A stretch of DNA of 64,000 bases from Capillimicrobium parvum (lineage in GTDB: Bacteria > Actinomycetota > Thermoleophilia > Solirubrobacterales > Solirubrobacteraceae). The notes beneath the pieces are model-generated. The model ran no database searches and was not told the origin of the DNA. It saw only the letters and a program-made list of their open reading frames with translations. Location: contig NZ_CP087164.1 of assembly GCF_021172045.1 (NCBI RefSeq), positions 2,604,001-2,668,000 of the forward strand, in the 5' to 3' direction. Numbering within the stretch: the first letter of the stretch is position 1; the number at the start of each line of letters is the position of its first letter. Made by a program: the position numbers and the translations under genes. Of this stretch, positions 16,374-24,305 are shown piece by piece.

Positions 16374-19163
16374 ATGGCACTCGCACCACCCGCAGGCGGA
16401 GCCTGCACGCCGACGCGACGGAGGCGCCGGATCGCCGCTGCGATCTGCGCCGGGATCGGGGTACTCGCGGTGCCCGCGGGCGGGGCGGCAGCCGCGCCCG
16501 CCCGGGACTCCGACGAGGCCCAGGGTCTCGGCGGCGTCACCGCCGTCGTTCCCGCCAAGAAGGCCCATGAGGTTTCGACCCAGGCCGACCCGCCGCGCAC
16601 GACGCCCCCGAAGGGGGACGAGAAGCCCGTGTGGCAGGCGCCGCCCGCCGGCAGCATCGTCGGCGGCACGACCGCACCGACGGGGGCGTACCCGTTCTTC
16701 GTGTCGGTGCAGACCTCGGGTGGATCGCACTTCTGCGGCGGCACCCTGGTGTCCTCGACGCGCGTGCTCACGGCGGCGCACTGCGTCGACGGGACGGTCA
16801 CGGCCGCCGGCCTGCGCGTCGTCATCGGCGCGAATCAGCTCAGCGCCCCCACGCCGCAGGGCGAGATCCGCAACGTCAGCGCCATCGCCATCAATCCGGC
16901 CTGGAACGCGACGACGTTCGAGAACGACGTCGCCATCCTGACCCTCAGCTCGGCCTCCACGAAGGCGTGGTCGCGGCTGGCGGGCCCGGGTGATCCGACC
17001 GCGGCCGGCGACACCGTCCGGGCGATCGGCCACGGCGCCACCAGCGAGGGCGGCTCGGGCTCCGACAGCCTGCTGCAGGTCGACCTGCCGATCCAGTCCG
17101 ATGCGACCATGTCCTCCTCGTCGGCGTACGGCTCGAGCTTCATCGGCGCCGTGATGATCGGCGCCGGTCCACTGGCGGGCGGCATGGACACGTGCCAGGG
17201 CGACAGCGGCGGGCCGCTGTTCATCGCGGGCGCCACGCAGCACGCGCTGGTGGGCGACACGAGCTGGGGCACCGGCTGCGCGAGGGTCAACCACCCCGGC
17301 ATCTACGGCGAGGTGTTCCAGGGCACGATGCGCACGTTCGTCAACAACAACGTGCCCCGGCCCGCGAACGACGACTTCGGCGGGTCGGGCCTCAGCGGGG
17401 CGTTGGGCACCGTGTTCGGCGACAACACCGACGCGACCGCCCAACCGGGCGAGCCCTCGGTCCCGTCCACGGCCGACACGACCGTCTGGTACTCGTGGAC
17501 GGCGCCCGAGAACGGGCCGACCACGTTCAGCCTGCGCGACGCCGCGTTCGACACGGCGCTGAGCGTGTTCACCGGCAGCAGCGTCTCGGGCCTCACCACC
17601 GTCGCGACGAACGACGACTTCAACGGCACGCTTCAGTCGAAGCTCACGTTCAACGCGTCGGCCGGGACGACGTACCGCATCCGGGTGGACGGGTTCGCCG
17701 CCGCGCACGGGCCGTTCAGCCTGCAGTGGGCGCAGAACCCGCCGGCCAACGACGACTTCGCCGCGGCGACGACGGTGTCGGGGGCGACGGGCAGGACGTT
17801 CGGCAGCAACGCGCGGTCGACCGGCGAGCCGGGCGAGCCGTCGCACAGCGGGGTCCCGGACGCGACGGTCTGGTACCGCTGGACCGCGCCGGAGAGCGGG
17901 CCGGCCGTGCTGAACACGCGCGGCTCGGACTTCGACACCACCCTCGCCGTCTACGCGGGCTCAGCGATCACCGGGCTCGTGCAGCTCGCAGCCAACGACG
18001 ACATCAACGGCTCGCGCCAGTCGCGGGTCGCGTTCACCGCGACCGCCGGCACCGAGTACCGCATCGCCGTCGATGGCTTCAGCAACGCGCGCGGCAACGT
18101 CGCGCTGCAGTGGACGGTCAACCCGCCGGCCAACGACGACTTCGCGCAGGCCCGCGTCCTGCCCGGCACGGCGGGGATCACGTCGGCGACGAGCGTGCGC
18201 GCGACCGGTGAGCCGGGCGAACTCGACTACCACGGCGGTGCGGCGGCGGACAACTCGGTCTGGTTCCGCTGGACACCGGCCGTGAGCGGGCCGGCCGTGC
18301 TGCGCCTCGGCAGCGTCTCGGGGCTATCCCCGGGAATGGCGGTCTACACCGGCAACGGCTACTTCGAGCCGTTGACGAAGGTCGGTGAGGGGCCCACGTC
18401 GGTCGCGCTGAACGTGACGGCGGGAACGCCGTACAGCATCGCCGTGGACGGCAACGGCGGCACGACCGGGACCTTCACGCTTGAGTGGCTGATCGCCAAG
18501 TGCAACGGCGTCAACGCGTCGCTGATCGGGCAGGGCTCGATCACCGGGACCGCCGGCAACGACGTGATCGTCGGCTCCGCGGGGCCGGACTCGATCGACG
18601 GCGGTGGGGGCATCGACGTCATCTGCGGGCTCGGCGCGAACGACACGCTGATCGGCGGAGCAGCCGACGACCTCCTGTTCGGAGGGCCCGGCAACGACGA
18701 CGAGCGCGGCGGGACCGGCAACGACACGTTCCGCCAGGACAGCGCGCCCGAGGGCGGTGACCGCCTCGACGGCGAGGGCGGCACGGACGCCGTCTACTAC
18801 GGCACCCGCACCACCGGCGTGACGGTCAACCTCAACAACGTCGCCGACGACGGCGCGGCGGGGGAGGGCGACAACGTCCTGCTGACCGTCGAGAACGTCA
18901 CCGGCGGCGCCGGCAACGACAAGGTGTCGGGCAGCACCGCCGCCAACCGCCTTTCGGGAGCGGGCGGCAACGACGAGCTGCGCGGCCGCGGCGGGAACGA
19001 CCAGCTGTTCGGCGGGCCGGGGTCCGATCGCCTCTACGGCGACGGGGACTCCGACACGCTGAACCTCGTCGACGGGGTGTCGGGCAATGACGCCGGCAAC
19101 GGTGGCGCGGGGACCGACACGGCGACGGCCGACCCCGGAGACGTGGTGACCGACGTGCCATAA
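16374..19163 (+). CDS. Secreted trypsin-like (S1) protease with PPC-like repeats and RTX tail
   Basis: 929 residues. An N-terminal signal (Arg-run then hydrophobic core, to about residue 42) is followed by a propeptide. The trypsin domain starts at IVGG (95-98), with triad His136 (TAAHC), Asp185 (ENDVAIL) and Ser278 (CQGDSGGP). Three roughly 125-residue repeats follow, each opening (R/P)PANDDF at about 329, 455 and 584 and containing W(Y/F)xWTxxxxGP, resembling bacterial pre-peptidase C domains. Residues about 720-920 are RTX nonapeptides (GGxGNDxLxGG) for calcium binding. It is probably a calcium-stabilised extracellular protease, and stands as a single transcription unit. Confidence 0.9.
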   Translation: MALAPPAGGACTPTRRRRRIAAAICAGIGVLAVPAGGAAAAPARDSDEAQGLGGVTAVVPAKKAHEVSTQADPPRTTPPKGDEKPVWQAPPAGSIVGGTTAPTGAYPFFVSVQTSGGSHFCGGTLVSSTRVLTAAHCVDGTVTAAGLRVVIGANQLSAPTPQGEIRNVSAIAINPAWNATTFENDVAILTLSSASTKAWSRLAGPGDPTAAGDTVRAIGHGATSEGGSGSDSLLQVDLPIQSDATMSSSSAYGSSFIGAVMIGAGPLAGGMDTCQGDSGGPLFIAGATQHALVGDTSWGTGCARVNHPGIYGEVFQGTMRTFVNNNVPRPANDDFGGSGLSGALGTVFGDNTDATAQPGEPSVPSTADTTVWYSWTAPENGPTTFSLRDAAFDTALSVFTGSSVSGLTTVATNDDFNGTLQSKLTFNASAGTTYRIRVDGFAAAHGPFSLQWAQNPPANDDFAAATTVSGATGRTFGSNARSTGEPGEPSHSGVPDATVWYRWTAPESGPAVLNTRGSDFDTTLAVYAGSAITGLVQLAANDDINGSRQSRVAFTATAGTEYRIAVDGFSNARGNVALQWTVNPPANDDFAQARVLPGTAGITSATSVRATGEPGELDYHGGAAADNSVWFRWTPAVSGPAVLRLGSVSGLSPGMAVYTGNGYFEPLTKVGEGPTSVALNVTAGTPYSIAVDGNGGTTGTFTLEWLIAKCNGVNASLIGQGSITGTAGNDVIVGSAGPDSIDGGGGIDVICGLGANDTLIGGAADDLLFGGPGNDDERGGTGNDTFRQDSAPEGGDRLDGEGGTDAVYYGTRTTGVTVNLNNVADDGAAGEGDNVLLTVENVTGGAGNDKVSGSTAANRLSGAGGNDELRGRGGNDQLFGGPGSDRLYGDGDSDTLNLVDGVSGNDAGNGGAGTDTATADPGDVVTDVP

Positions 19164-19177
19164 CGCGCCGGTGCTCT

Positions 19178-19227
19178 GGCTCGAGTGCGGAGCGAGCCTC
19201 CGCGTTCGGGCCTACGGGTGCCCGTAG
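19178..19227 (+). terminator. Two short hairpins after the protease gene
   Basis: GGCTCG (19178-19183) pairs with CGAGCC (19193-19198), and CTACGGG (19212-19218) pairs with CCCGTAG (19221-19227). Either could end the protease transcript; no T-tract is present. Confidence 0.3.
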
Positions 19228-19274
19228 AAGCGGACGACCTTCGCGCCCTTCATGCGGCGCGCCTTCACGCCGCC

Positions 19275-19303
19275 TTGACACCGATCGCCCGGCCCGGTAC
19301 CGA
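19275..19303 (+). promoter_or_regulatory. Candidate sigma-70-type promoter of the oxidoreductase
   Basis: TTGACA at 19275-19280 is followed 17 bp later by TACCGA (19298-19303). Transcription would start close to the ATG at 19312, implying a leaderless or near-leaderless message. The -10 match is weak. Confidence 0.35.
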
Positions 19304-19311
19304 CCCGCGGC

Positions 19312-20778
19312 ATGACCTCGGACGCGCAGGACACCTGGGACGTGATCGTCGTCGGCGGCGGTGCGGCGGGCGAGAACGCAGCGCAGTACGCCGCGATGGG
19401 TGGGCTGCGCGTCGCGCTCGTCGAGGCCGAGCTGCTCGGGGGCGAGTGCTCCTACTGGGCGTGCATGCCGAGCAAGGCGCTGCTGCGGCCGGTGGAGCTC
19501 ATGGCCGCGGGACGCGCGATGGCCGGGGTCGAGCAGGCGCTCGCCGGCCGGTCGCTGCACCTCGAGGCCGTCCTCGCCCGCCGCGACCGCTTCACCCACG
19601 GCCGCGACGACGGCGGGCAGGTCGAGTGGGCGGCGGGCGCCGGCCTGGAGCTGCTCCGGGGCGAGGCGCGGCTCGACGGGGAGCGCACGGTGGTGCTCGC
19701 GCCGGCCGGTGGCGACGGAGGCGCACGGCGGCTGCGCGCACGCCACGCGATCGTCCTGGCCACCGGCACCTCGGCCGCGATCCCGCCGGTCGAGGGGCTG
19801 GCCGGTGCGCATCCGTGGACGTCGCGCGACGTGACGAACCTCACCGCGGTGCCCGAGCGCGTCCTGGTGATCGGCGGCGGCGTCGTGGCGTGCGAGGCGG
19901 CGACGTGGCTCGTCGGGCTCGGCGCCCAGGTAACGATCGTGGAGGTCGGGCCTGCGCTGCTGGCCCGCGACGAGCCGTTCGCCGGTGAGCTCGTCGCCGA
20001 GCGCTTCCGCGAAGCGGGCGTCGACGTCCGGCTCGGGGCGAGCATCGACTCGGTGCGGCGCGACGGCGCCGCCGACACGGGCGCGGGGGTGCCGCGCGGG
20101 GTCCCCGCCACGATCGTCATCGACGGCGAGGCGATCACGGTCGACGAGATCGTCGTCGCGGCCGGCCGGCGCCCGCGCACCGACGACCTGGGCCTGGAGA
20201 CGGTCGGCCTCGAGGCCGGCGGCTACCTCGACACCGACGACCACCTCGCGGTGCGGGGCGTCGGCGGCGACTGGCTCTACGCGGTCGGGGACGTGACCGG
20301 CCGGGCGCTCTTGACCCACATGGGCAAGTACCACGGCCGCGTCTGCGGCGACGTGATCGCCGCACGGGCGCAGGGCCGGCCGCCCGACGGCTCCCGCCAC
20401 CGCGCGATCGCCGACCACGGCCGGATCCCGCAGGTCACGTTCACCGATCCCGAGGTGGCATCGGTCGGCCTCACGGCGCAGGAGGCGCGCGAGCAGCACG
20501 CGCACGTGGAGACGGTCGACTACGACATCGCCGCCGTCGCGGGCGCGTCGCTGCTGCGCGACGACTACGCGGGGCAGGCGCGGCTCGTCATCGACGCCGA
20601 CCGCGACGTGCTGCTCGGCGCGACGTTCGCCGGCCACGGGGTCGCGGAGCTGCTGCACTCGGCGACGGTCGCGGTCGTCGGCGAGGTCCCGCTCGACGTG
20701 CTCTGGCACGCCGTGCCGTCGTACCCGACGGCTAGCGAAGTCTGGCTGCGACTGCTCGAGGCGCGCCGGAACCGATGA
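19312..20778 (+). CDS. FAD-dependent pyridine nucleotide-disulfide oxidoreductase
   Basis: 488 residues in the dihydrolipoamide dehydrogenase/mercuric reductase group. The FAD-binding motif is VIVVGGGAAGENAA, and the redox pair is GGECSYWACMPSKALL, keeping the C-x4-C spacing. The second Rossmann motif is VLVIGGGVVACEAATWLVGLG. The FAD segment is YAVGDVTGRALLTHMGKYHG, and the C-terminal dimerisation domain has HAVPSYPTASEVW, which supplies the catalytic His. Context gives no substrate; it is a single gene whose last 47 bp overlap the convergent SDR gene. Physiological electron acceptor unknown. Confidence 0.87.
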   Translation: MTSDAQDTWDVIVVGGGAAGENAAQYAAMGGLRVALVEAELLGGECSYWACMPSKALLRPVELMAAGRAMAGVEQALAGRSLHLEAVLARRDRFTHGRDDGGQVEWAAGAGLELLRGEARLDGERTVVLAPAGGDGGARRLRARHAIVLATGTSAAIPPVEGLAGAHPWTSRDVTNLTAVPERVLVIGGGVVACEAATWLVGLGAQVTIVEVGPALLARDEPFAGELVAERFREAGVDVRLGASIDSVRRDGAADTGAGVPRGVPATIVIDGEAITVDEIVVAAGRRPRTDDLGLETVGLEAGGYLDTDDHLAVRGVGGDWLYAVGDVTGRALLTHMGKYHGRVCGDVIAARAQGRPPDGSRHRAIADHGRIPQVTFTDPEVASVGLTAQEAREQHAHVETVDYDIAAVAGASLLRDDYAGQARLVIDADRDVLLGATFAGHGVAELLHSATVAVVGEVPLDVLWHAVPSYPTASEVWLRLLEARRNR

Positions 20779-21739
20779 GCGCGGCGGCTGCGGCCCCCGC
20801 CGCCCCCGCGGCGAGCAGCAGCCGGCGCCGCTTGACCAGCGCGAGCTGCAGGCTGCGCGGGTGGGCCTCCTCGTCGAACGGCCCGTGGGTCCCGCGGTCG
20901 CCGAGCGGGTGGTAGAGGTAGTCGGGCCGCGAGGGGTCGATCGGCTGGTCGGTCTGCTGCGCCTTGACGTTCGTGCGCGCCAGGTACCAGTCGCCGAGCC
21001 GGGGCGCGACCTTGTTGCCGGCGATGATGATCGCGCTGTTGGCGCCGACCCAGACCTCGCGGCGACGGTGCTCGGCGGCGAAGACGACCGCGTCGGCGGC
21101 GACCTCCGGCTGAAAGACCGGCGGCACAGGGCGCGGGTGGCGATGCAATGTCGTGCGGACCCATGTGAACTGCGGCGTGTTGAGCCCCGGCAGCTGCACC
21201 ATCGTCACGCGGACCTTGCTGCGCTCGTGCATGAGCTCGCTGCGCAGCGAGTCGGTGAAGCCGCGGATGGCGAACTTGGCGCCGCAGTACGTCGCCTGCA
21301 GCGGGATCGAGCGGTAGGCCATCGCCGAGCCGACCTGCACGATGACGCCGCGGTCGCGCGGGCGCATGCGCCGCAGCGCGGACATCGTCCCGTGGACCAC
21401 GCCGAGGTAGGTGACCTCCGTCACGCGCCTGGCGTCCTCCGCCGCGGTCTCGTGCACGAAGGCCAGGACGGCGGCCATCGCCGCGTTGACCCACACGTCG
21501 ATCGGGCCGAGCTCGCGCTCCACGCGCTCCGCCGCCGCCTCGACCGCGCCGGCGTCGGAGACGTCGCACGGCAGCACGAGGGCGCGGCCGCCGGCCTGCT
21601 CGACCTCGCGTGCGGCCGCTTGCAGGCCCTCCTGCCCGCGGGCGACGAGCGCCACGGAGTCGCCGCGCGCGGCGAACGCCTTCGCGGTCGCGCGGCCGAC
21701 CCCCGCCGACGCGCCGGTGACGACGACGACCCGGCTCAC
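20732..21739 (-). CDS. SDR-family oxidoreductase with C-terminal hydrophobic segment
   Basis: 335 residues, GTG start. Classical short-chain dehydrogenase: TGASAGVG cofactor motif near residue 8, NAAMAAV, and the catalytic YCGAK, with a Ser upstream (QVGSAMAYRS). After about residue 250 it has an extended tail ending in an Arg-rich stretch and a hydrophobic AAGAAGAAAAALIG segment, suggesting a membrane anchor. The 3' end overlaps the convergent oxidoreductase by 47 bp. The start overlaps, by GTGA, the stop of an alternative frame of the deacetylase region. Substrate unknown. Confidence 0.85.
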   Translation of the reverse strand: MSRVVVVTGASAGVGRATAKAFAARGDSVALVARGQEGLQAAAREVEQAGGRALVLPCDVSDAGAVEAAAERVERELGPIDVWVNAAMAAVLAFVHETAAEDARRVTEVTYLGVVHGTMSALRRMRPRDRGVIVQVGSAMAYRSIPLQATYCGAKFAIRGFTDSLRSELMHERSKVRVTMVQLPGLNTPQFTWVRTTLHRHPRPVPPVFQPEVAADAVVFAAEHRRREVWVGANSAIIIAGNKVAPRLGDWYLARTNVKAQQTDQPIDPSRPDYLYHPLGDRGTHGPFDEEAHPRSLQLALVKRRRLLLAAGAAGAAAAALIGSGAPRAVAARLR

Positions 21740-21770
21740 GACGCGTCCTCGGCCGCGCCGAACGCCGCGT

Positions 21771-22772
21771 TCAGTGCCGCGCGGCCGCCGAGCGCGCGGT
21801 GCTCGTCAGGTAGGTGGTCGCCGGCCATCGCCGTGCGCGTACCCCGCGAGCCCCGGCGCGACACCGTGCTGGTACGTGGTGGGACCGGCGGTGGCGGTGC
21901 GATGTGACGGCCGCCGGGCACCGGCGCCGGGGGCGGCGCCCGACCGGCGCCGCGGGAGCCGGCACCGGCGCGGCCGGGGGCTCGGCCGCCGGGGCCACGG
22001 GAGCCGCCGGTTGCAACAGGGCCTGGGACATCGTCAGCACGGCCGTTCCCGAGGCCCGGCGGGGCGCCAGCCACGCGGCGAACGCCGCCAGCACGGACGG
22101 GTCGGTCGCGTACGTGCCGCAGTCGGTGCAGACGTGATGGAACGTGAGCGTGAGCCAGCCGCCGGTCGCCTCGGCGGAGAGGACCAGTTGCTGGAGGTCC
22201 GCGAGGCCCACGGTCGACTTGATCGACGCCGCCGAGCGGATGGCGAACGGGTCGGCGGGCGGCAGGGTCTCCGCCGCCGGGCACGGGCCCCAGCAGCCCC
22301 CGGGCGCCGCGAGGCCGCCGGACTCCCGGGCGGCCGTGTACCCGCAGGACCGCGCGATCGCCTGTGCCGAGGCGTCGAAGTGCCCGTACGGATACGCGAA
22401 CACGGCCGCCTGCGTGCCGAGCGCCAGCAGGGCCTGACGGTCGTCGCAGATCTCGTGGCGCTGGTCGTCGGGACCGAGCGTGGGCAGATCGGCGTGGTCG
22501 AGCGTGTGGCCGCCGATCTCGTGGCCCGCCGCCTTGAGCGCCGCGAGGTCGGCGGCGGTCAGGTGCCCGGTCTGACCGACGGCGCTCGACATCACGAAGA
22601 ACGTCGCCGGCAGGCCGGCCGCGCCGAGCATGGAGGCCGCCGGCATCTGATCGGCGAACGCGTCGTCGAAGGTCAGGCTGACGACCGTCGCGCCGGCGGG
22701 AGCCGCCAGCAGCAGCGCGGCGGCCAGTGCCGCGGCCAGCGCCCACAGGGCTCCCAGGTATCTGCCGTGCAT
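21771..22772 (-). CDS. Secreted polysaccharide deacetylase (NodB-type)
   Basis: 333 residues. Signal peptide (LAAALLLAAPAGA) then a NodB domain: VSLTFDDAF with the catalytic Asp pair and GGHTLDHADL with the H-x4-H metal motif. AVFAYPYGHFD and LTFHHVCTD near residue 220 are the later motifs. After about residue 260 the sequence becomes Pro/Ala and then Arg/His-rich, and looks like out-of-frame reading. The neighbouring frame gives a more ordinary C-terminus and stops at 21736 in a GTGA overlap with the SDR start, so a frameshift near 21900-21980 is possible. Likely deacetylates wall or capsular glycan. Confidence 0.8.
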   Translation of the reverse strand: MHGRYLGALWALAAALAAALLLAAPAGATVVSLTFDDAFADQMPAASMLGAAGLPATFFVMSSAVGQTGHLTAADLAALKAAGHEIGGHTLDHADLPTLGPDDQRHEICDDRQALLALGTQAAVFAYPYGHFDASAQAIARSCGYTAARESGGLAAPGGCWGPCPAAETLPPADPFAIRSAASIKSTVGLADLQQLVLSAEATGGWLTLTFHHVCTDCGTYATDPSVLAAFAAWLAPRRASGTAVLTMSQALLQPAAPVAPAAEPPAAPVPAPAAPVGRRPRRRCPAAVTSHRHRRSHHVPARCRAGARGVRARRWPATTYLTSTARSAAARH

Positions 22773-22823
22773 TCGTGCAGCGGGCTCTCGGGTCGGGGTG
22801 GGCGCGCTTCGTGCGCGCTACGG

Positions 22824-23816
22824 CTACGAGGAGACGTCCAGGACGACCTTACCGACCGCCCGGCGCTCCTCGATCGCGGCGAGCGCCTCGCCCGCCCGCT
22901 CGAGCGGGAAGCGCGGCCCCACGATCGGGCGCACGTGCCCGGCCTCGACGAGGGGCTCGAGCGCCGCGCCGATCTGCCGGTTGACGTCGGGCTTGTCCAT
23001 GACGTAGCCGCCCCAGCCGGCGCCGATCACCTCGAGGTTGCCGAGCAGCAGGCGGTTGACGCGCACCTCGGGGATCGACCCGCCGGCGAAGCCGACGACC
23101 ACCGCGCGGCCCTCCTCCCGCAGCGAGCGCAGGCTGTCGGTGAACCGGTCGCCGCCGACGGGGTCGATGACCATGTCGGCGCCGCCCAGCTCCTTGACCT
23201 GGTCCTTCCACGGCCCGTCGGACCGCACGACGTCGTCCGCGCCCGCCTCGCGCGCGACGCGCTCCTTCTCGTCGCTGGAGACGACGCCGATCGTGCGCGC
23301 GCCCAGGCCCTTGGCGATCTGCAGCGATGCGGTGCCGATGCCGCCGGCCGCACCGTGGACCAGGACGGTCTCGCCCGCCTGCAGCCGCCCGCGGGTCACG
23401 AGCGAGAAGTACGCCGTGTGGTAGTTGAGGATCAGCCCGGCGCCCTGCGCGAGATCGAGCGCGCCGGGGAGGCGGAAGGTCAGGAATTCCGGCGCGACCG
23501 CCACCTCGGCGAAGCCCCCGAGGAAGCAGAACGCGGCCACGCGATCACCCGGCTGGACCGCCGCGCCCTCCGGCGCGCTGCGCACGATGCCGCCCACCTC
23601 GGCGCCGGGGACGAACGGCAGGTCGGGCTTGATCTGGTACTCCCCGCGGCTCTGCAGCACCTCGGGGAACGAGACCCCGGCGGCATGTACGTCGATGACG
23701 ACGCCGGCACCCGGCGTGAGCGGGTGGGACGGCTCGGGCTCGGGCACGTCGACGAGCTTCAGCGCGTCGGCGGGCCCGGACAGTTCGGTGATCTGGATCG
23801 CGCGCACGGCGAGCAC
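22824..23816 (-). CDS. NADPH:quinone oxidoreductase-like MDR family protein
   Basis: 330 residues. Zinc-free medium-chain dehydrogenase/reductase of the Qor/YhdH type: N-terminal GroES-like domain (GVSFPEVLQSRGEYQIKPDL and PFVPGAEVGGIV), cofactor motif VLVHGAAGGIGTASLQIAKG, and C-terminal PLVEAGHVRPIVG. No structural or catalytic Cys cluster is seen. GTG at 23816 is used; the GTG at 23807 is equally possible. It heads a likely minus-strand unit with the deacetylase (51 bp gap) and the SDR. Confidence 0.87.
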   Translation of the reverse strand: MLAVRAIQITELSGPADALKLVDVPEPEPSHPLTPGAGVVIDVHAAGVSFPEVLQSRGEYQIKPDLPFVPGAEVGGIVRSAPEGAAVQPGDRVAAFCFLGGFAEVAVAPEFLTFRLPGALDLAQGAGLILNYHTAYFSLVTRGRLQAGETVLVHGAAGGIGTASLQIAKGLGARTIGVVSSDEKERVAREAGADDVVRSDGPWKDQVKELGGADMVIDPVGGDRFTDSLRSLREEGRAVVVGFAGGSIPEVRVNRLLLGNLEVIGAGWGGYVMDKPDVNRQIGAALEPLVEAGHVRPIVGPRFPLERAGEALAAIEERRAVGKVVLDVSS

Positions 23817-23910
23817 CCTACGTCACGGTGCGTGTGCCGGTCGTGCGTTCGACCAGGGGTCCGGCGCACGACCGACGACGGCGTCCCGTCCGCTGTGCAT
23901 GCGGCGGTGC

Positions 23911-24093
23911 CGCCTGCGGCACGAGCATGCTCCAGGAGCCGAAGCCGAAGGCGCGTGCGGACAGCGCCTGCACCCAGAGCGCGAGCGGGGGCTTGTCGAC
24001 CGTCATCACGCCGGACGCGTCGAACGATCCATAGAGGAGCGCGTGCCAGCTCGAGCTCATCGACTGTACGGCGGCGGCGGCGGAGTGCTGGCC
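23911..24093 (-). pseudogene. Remnant of a GT39/ArnT-type membrane glycosyltransferase
   Basis: One frame across the 489 bp gap 23817-24305 contains about 60 residues that look like the first luminal region of ArnT-like mannosyltransferases: AAAAVQSMSSSWHALLYG, then GVMTVDKPPLALWVQ and FGFGSWSMLVPQA. The DKPP motif and the following LWVQ are family hallmarks. Full enzymes are 500-700 residues with many membrane helices; nothing before or after this piece continues the homology, and flanks are Arg/Pro-rich shadow sequence. I read it as a decayed gene or a deletion scar. The rest of the gap shows no gene. Confidence 0.7.
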
Positions 24094-24305
24094 CGCCATG
24101 CCGGCTGGGGCCTGGAGGACGCCAGGGGTCGGCGCGCGCGCCGGGAGTGCCCTGCCAGCACGCTGAGAGGCCGCTGAGGGCGGTGTCCGGGGGCCGATCC
24201 GGCTCAAGATTCGGCCCAGATGCGCCGATTCCCGGTGTGACTCACGGCGGACCGGACAGAGAGAAGTTTCTCAAGTAAGGGGCCCGGAGTGTCGATCATG
24301 CGAGT

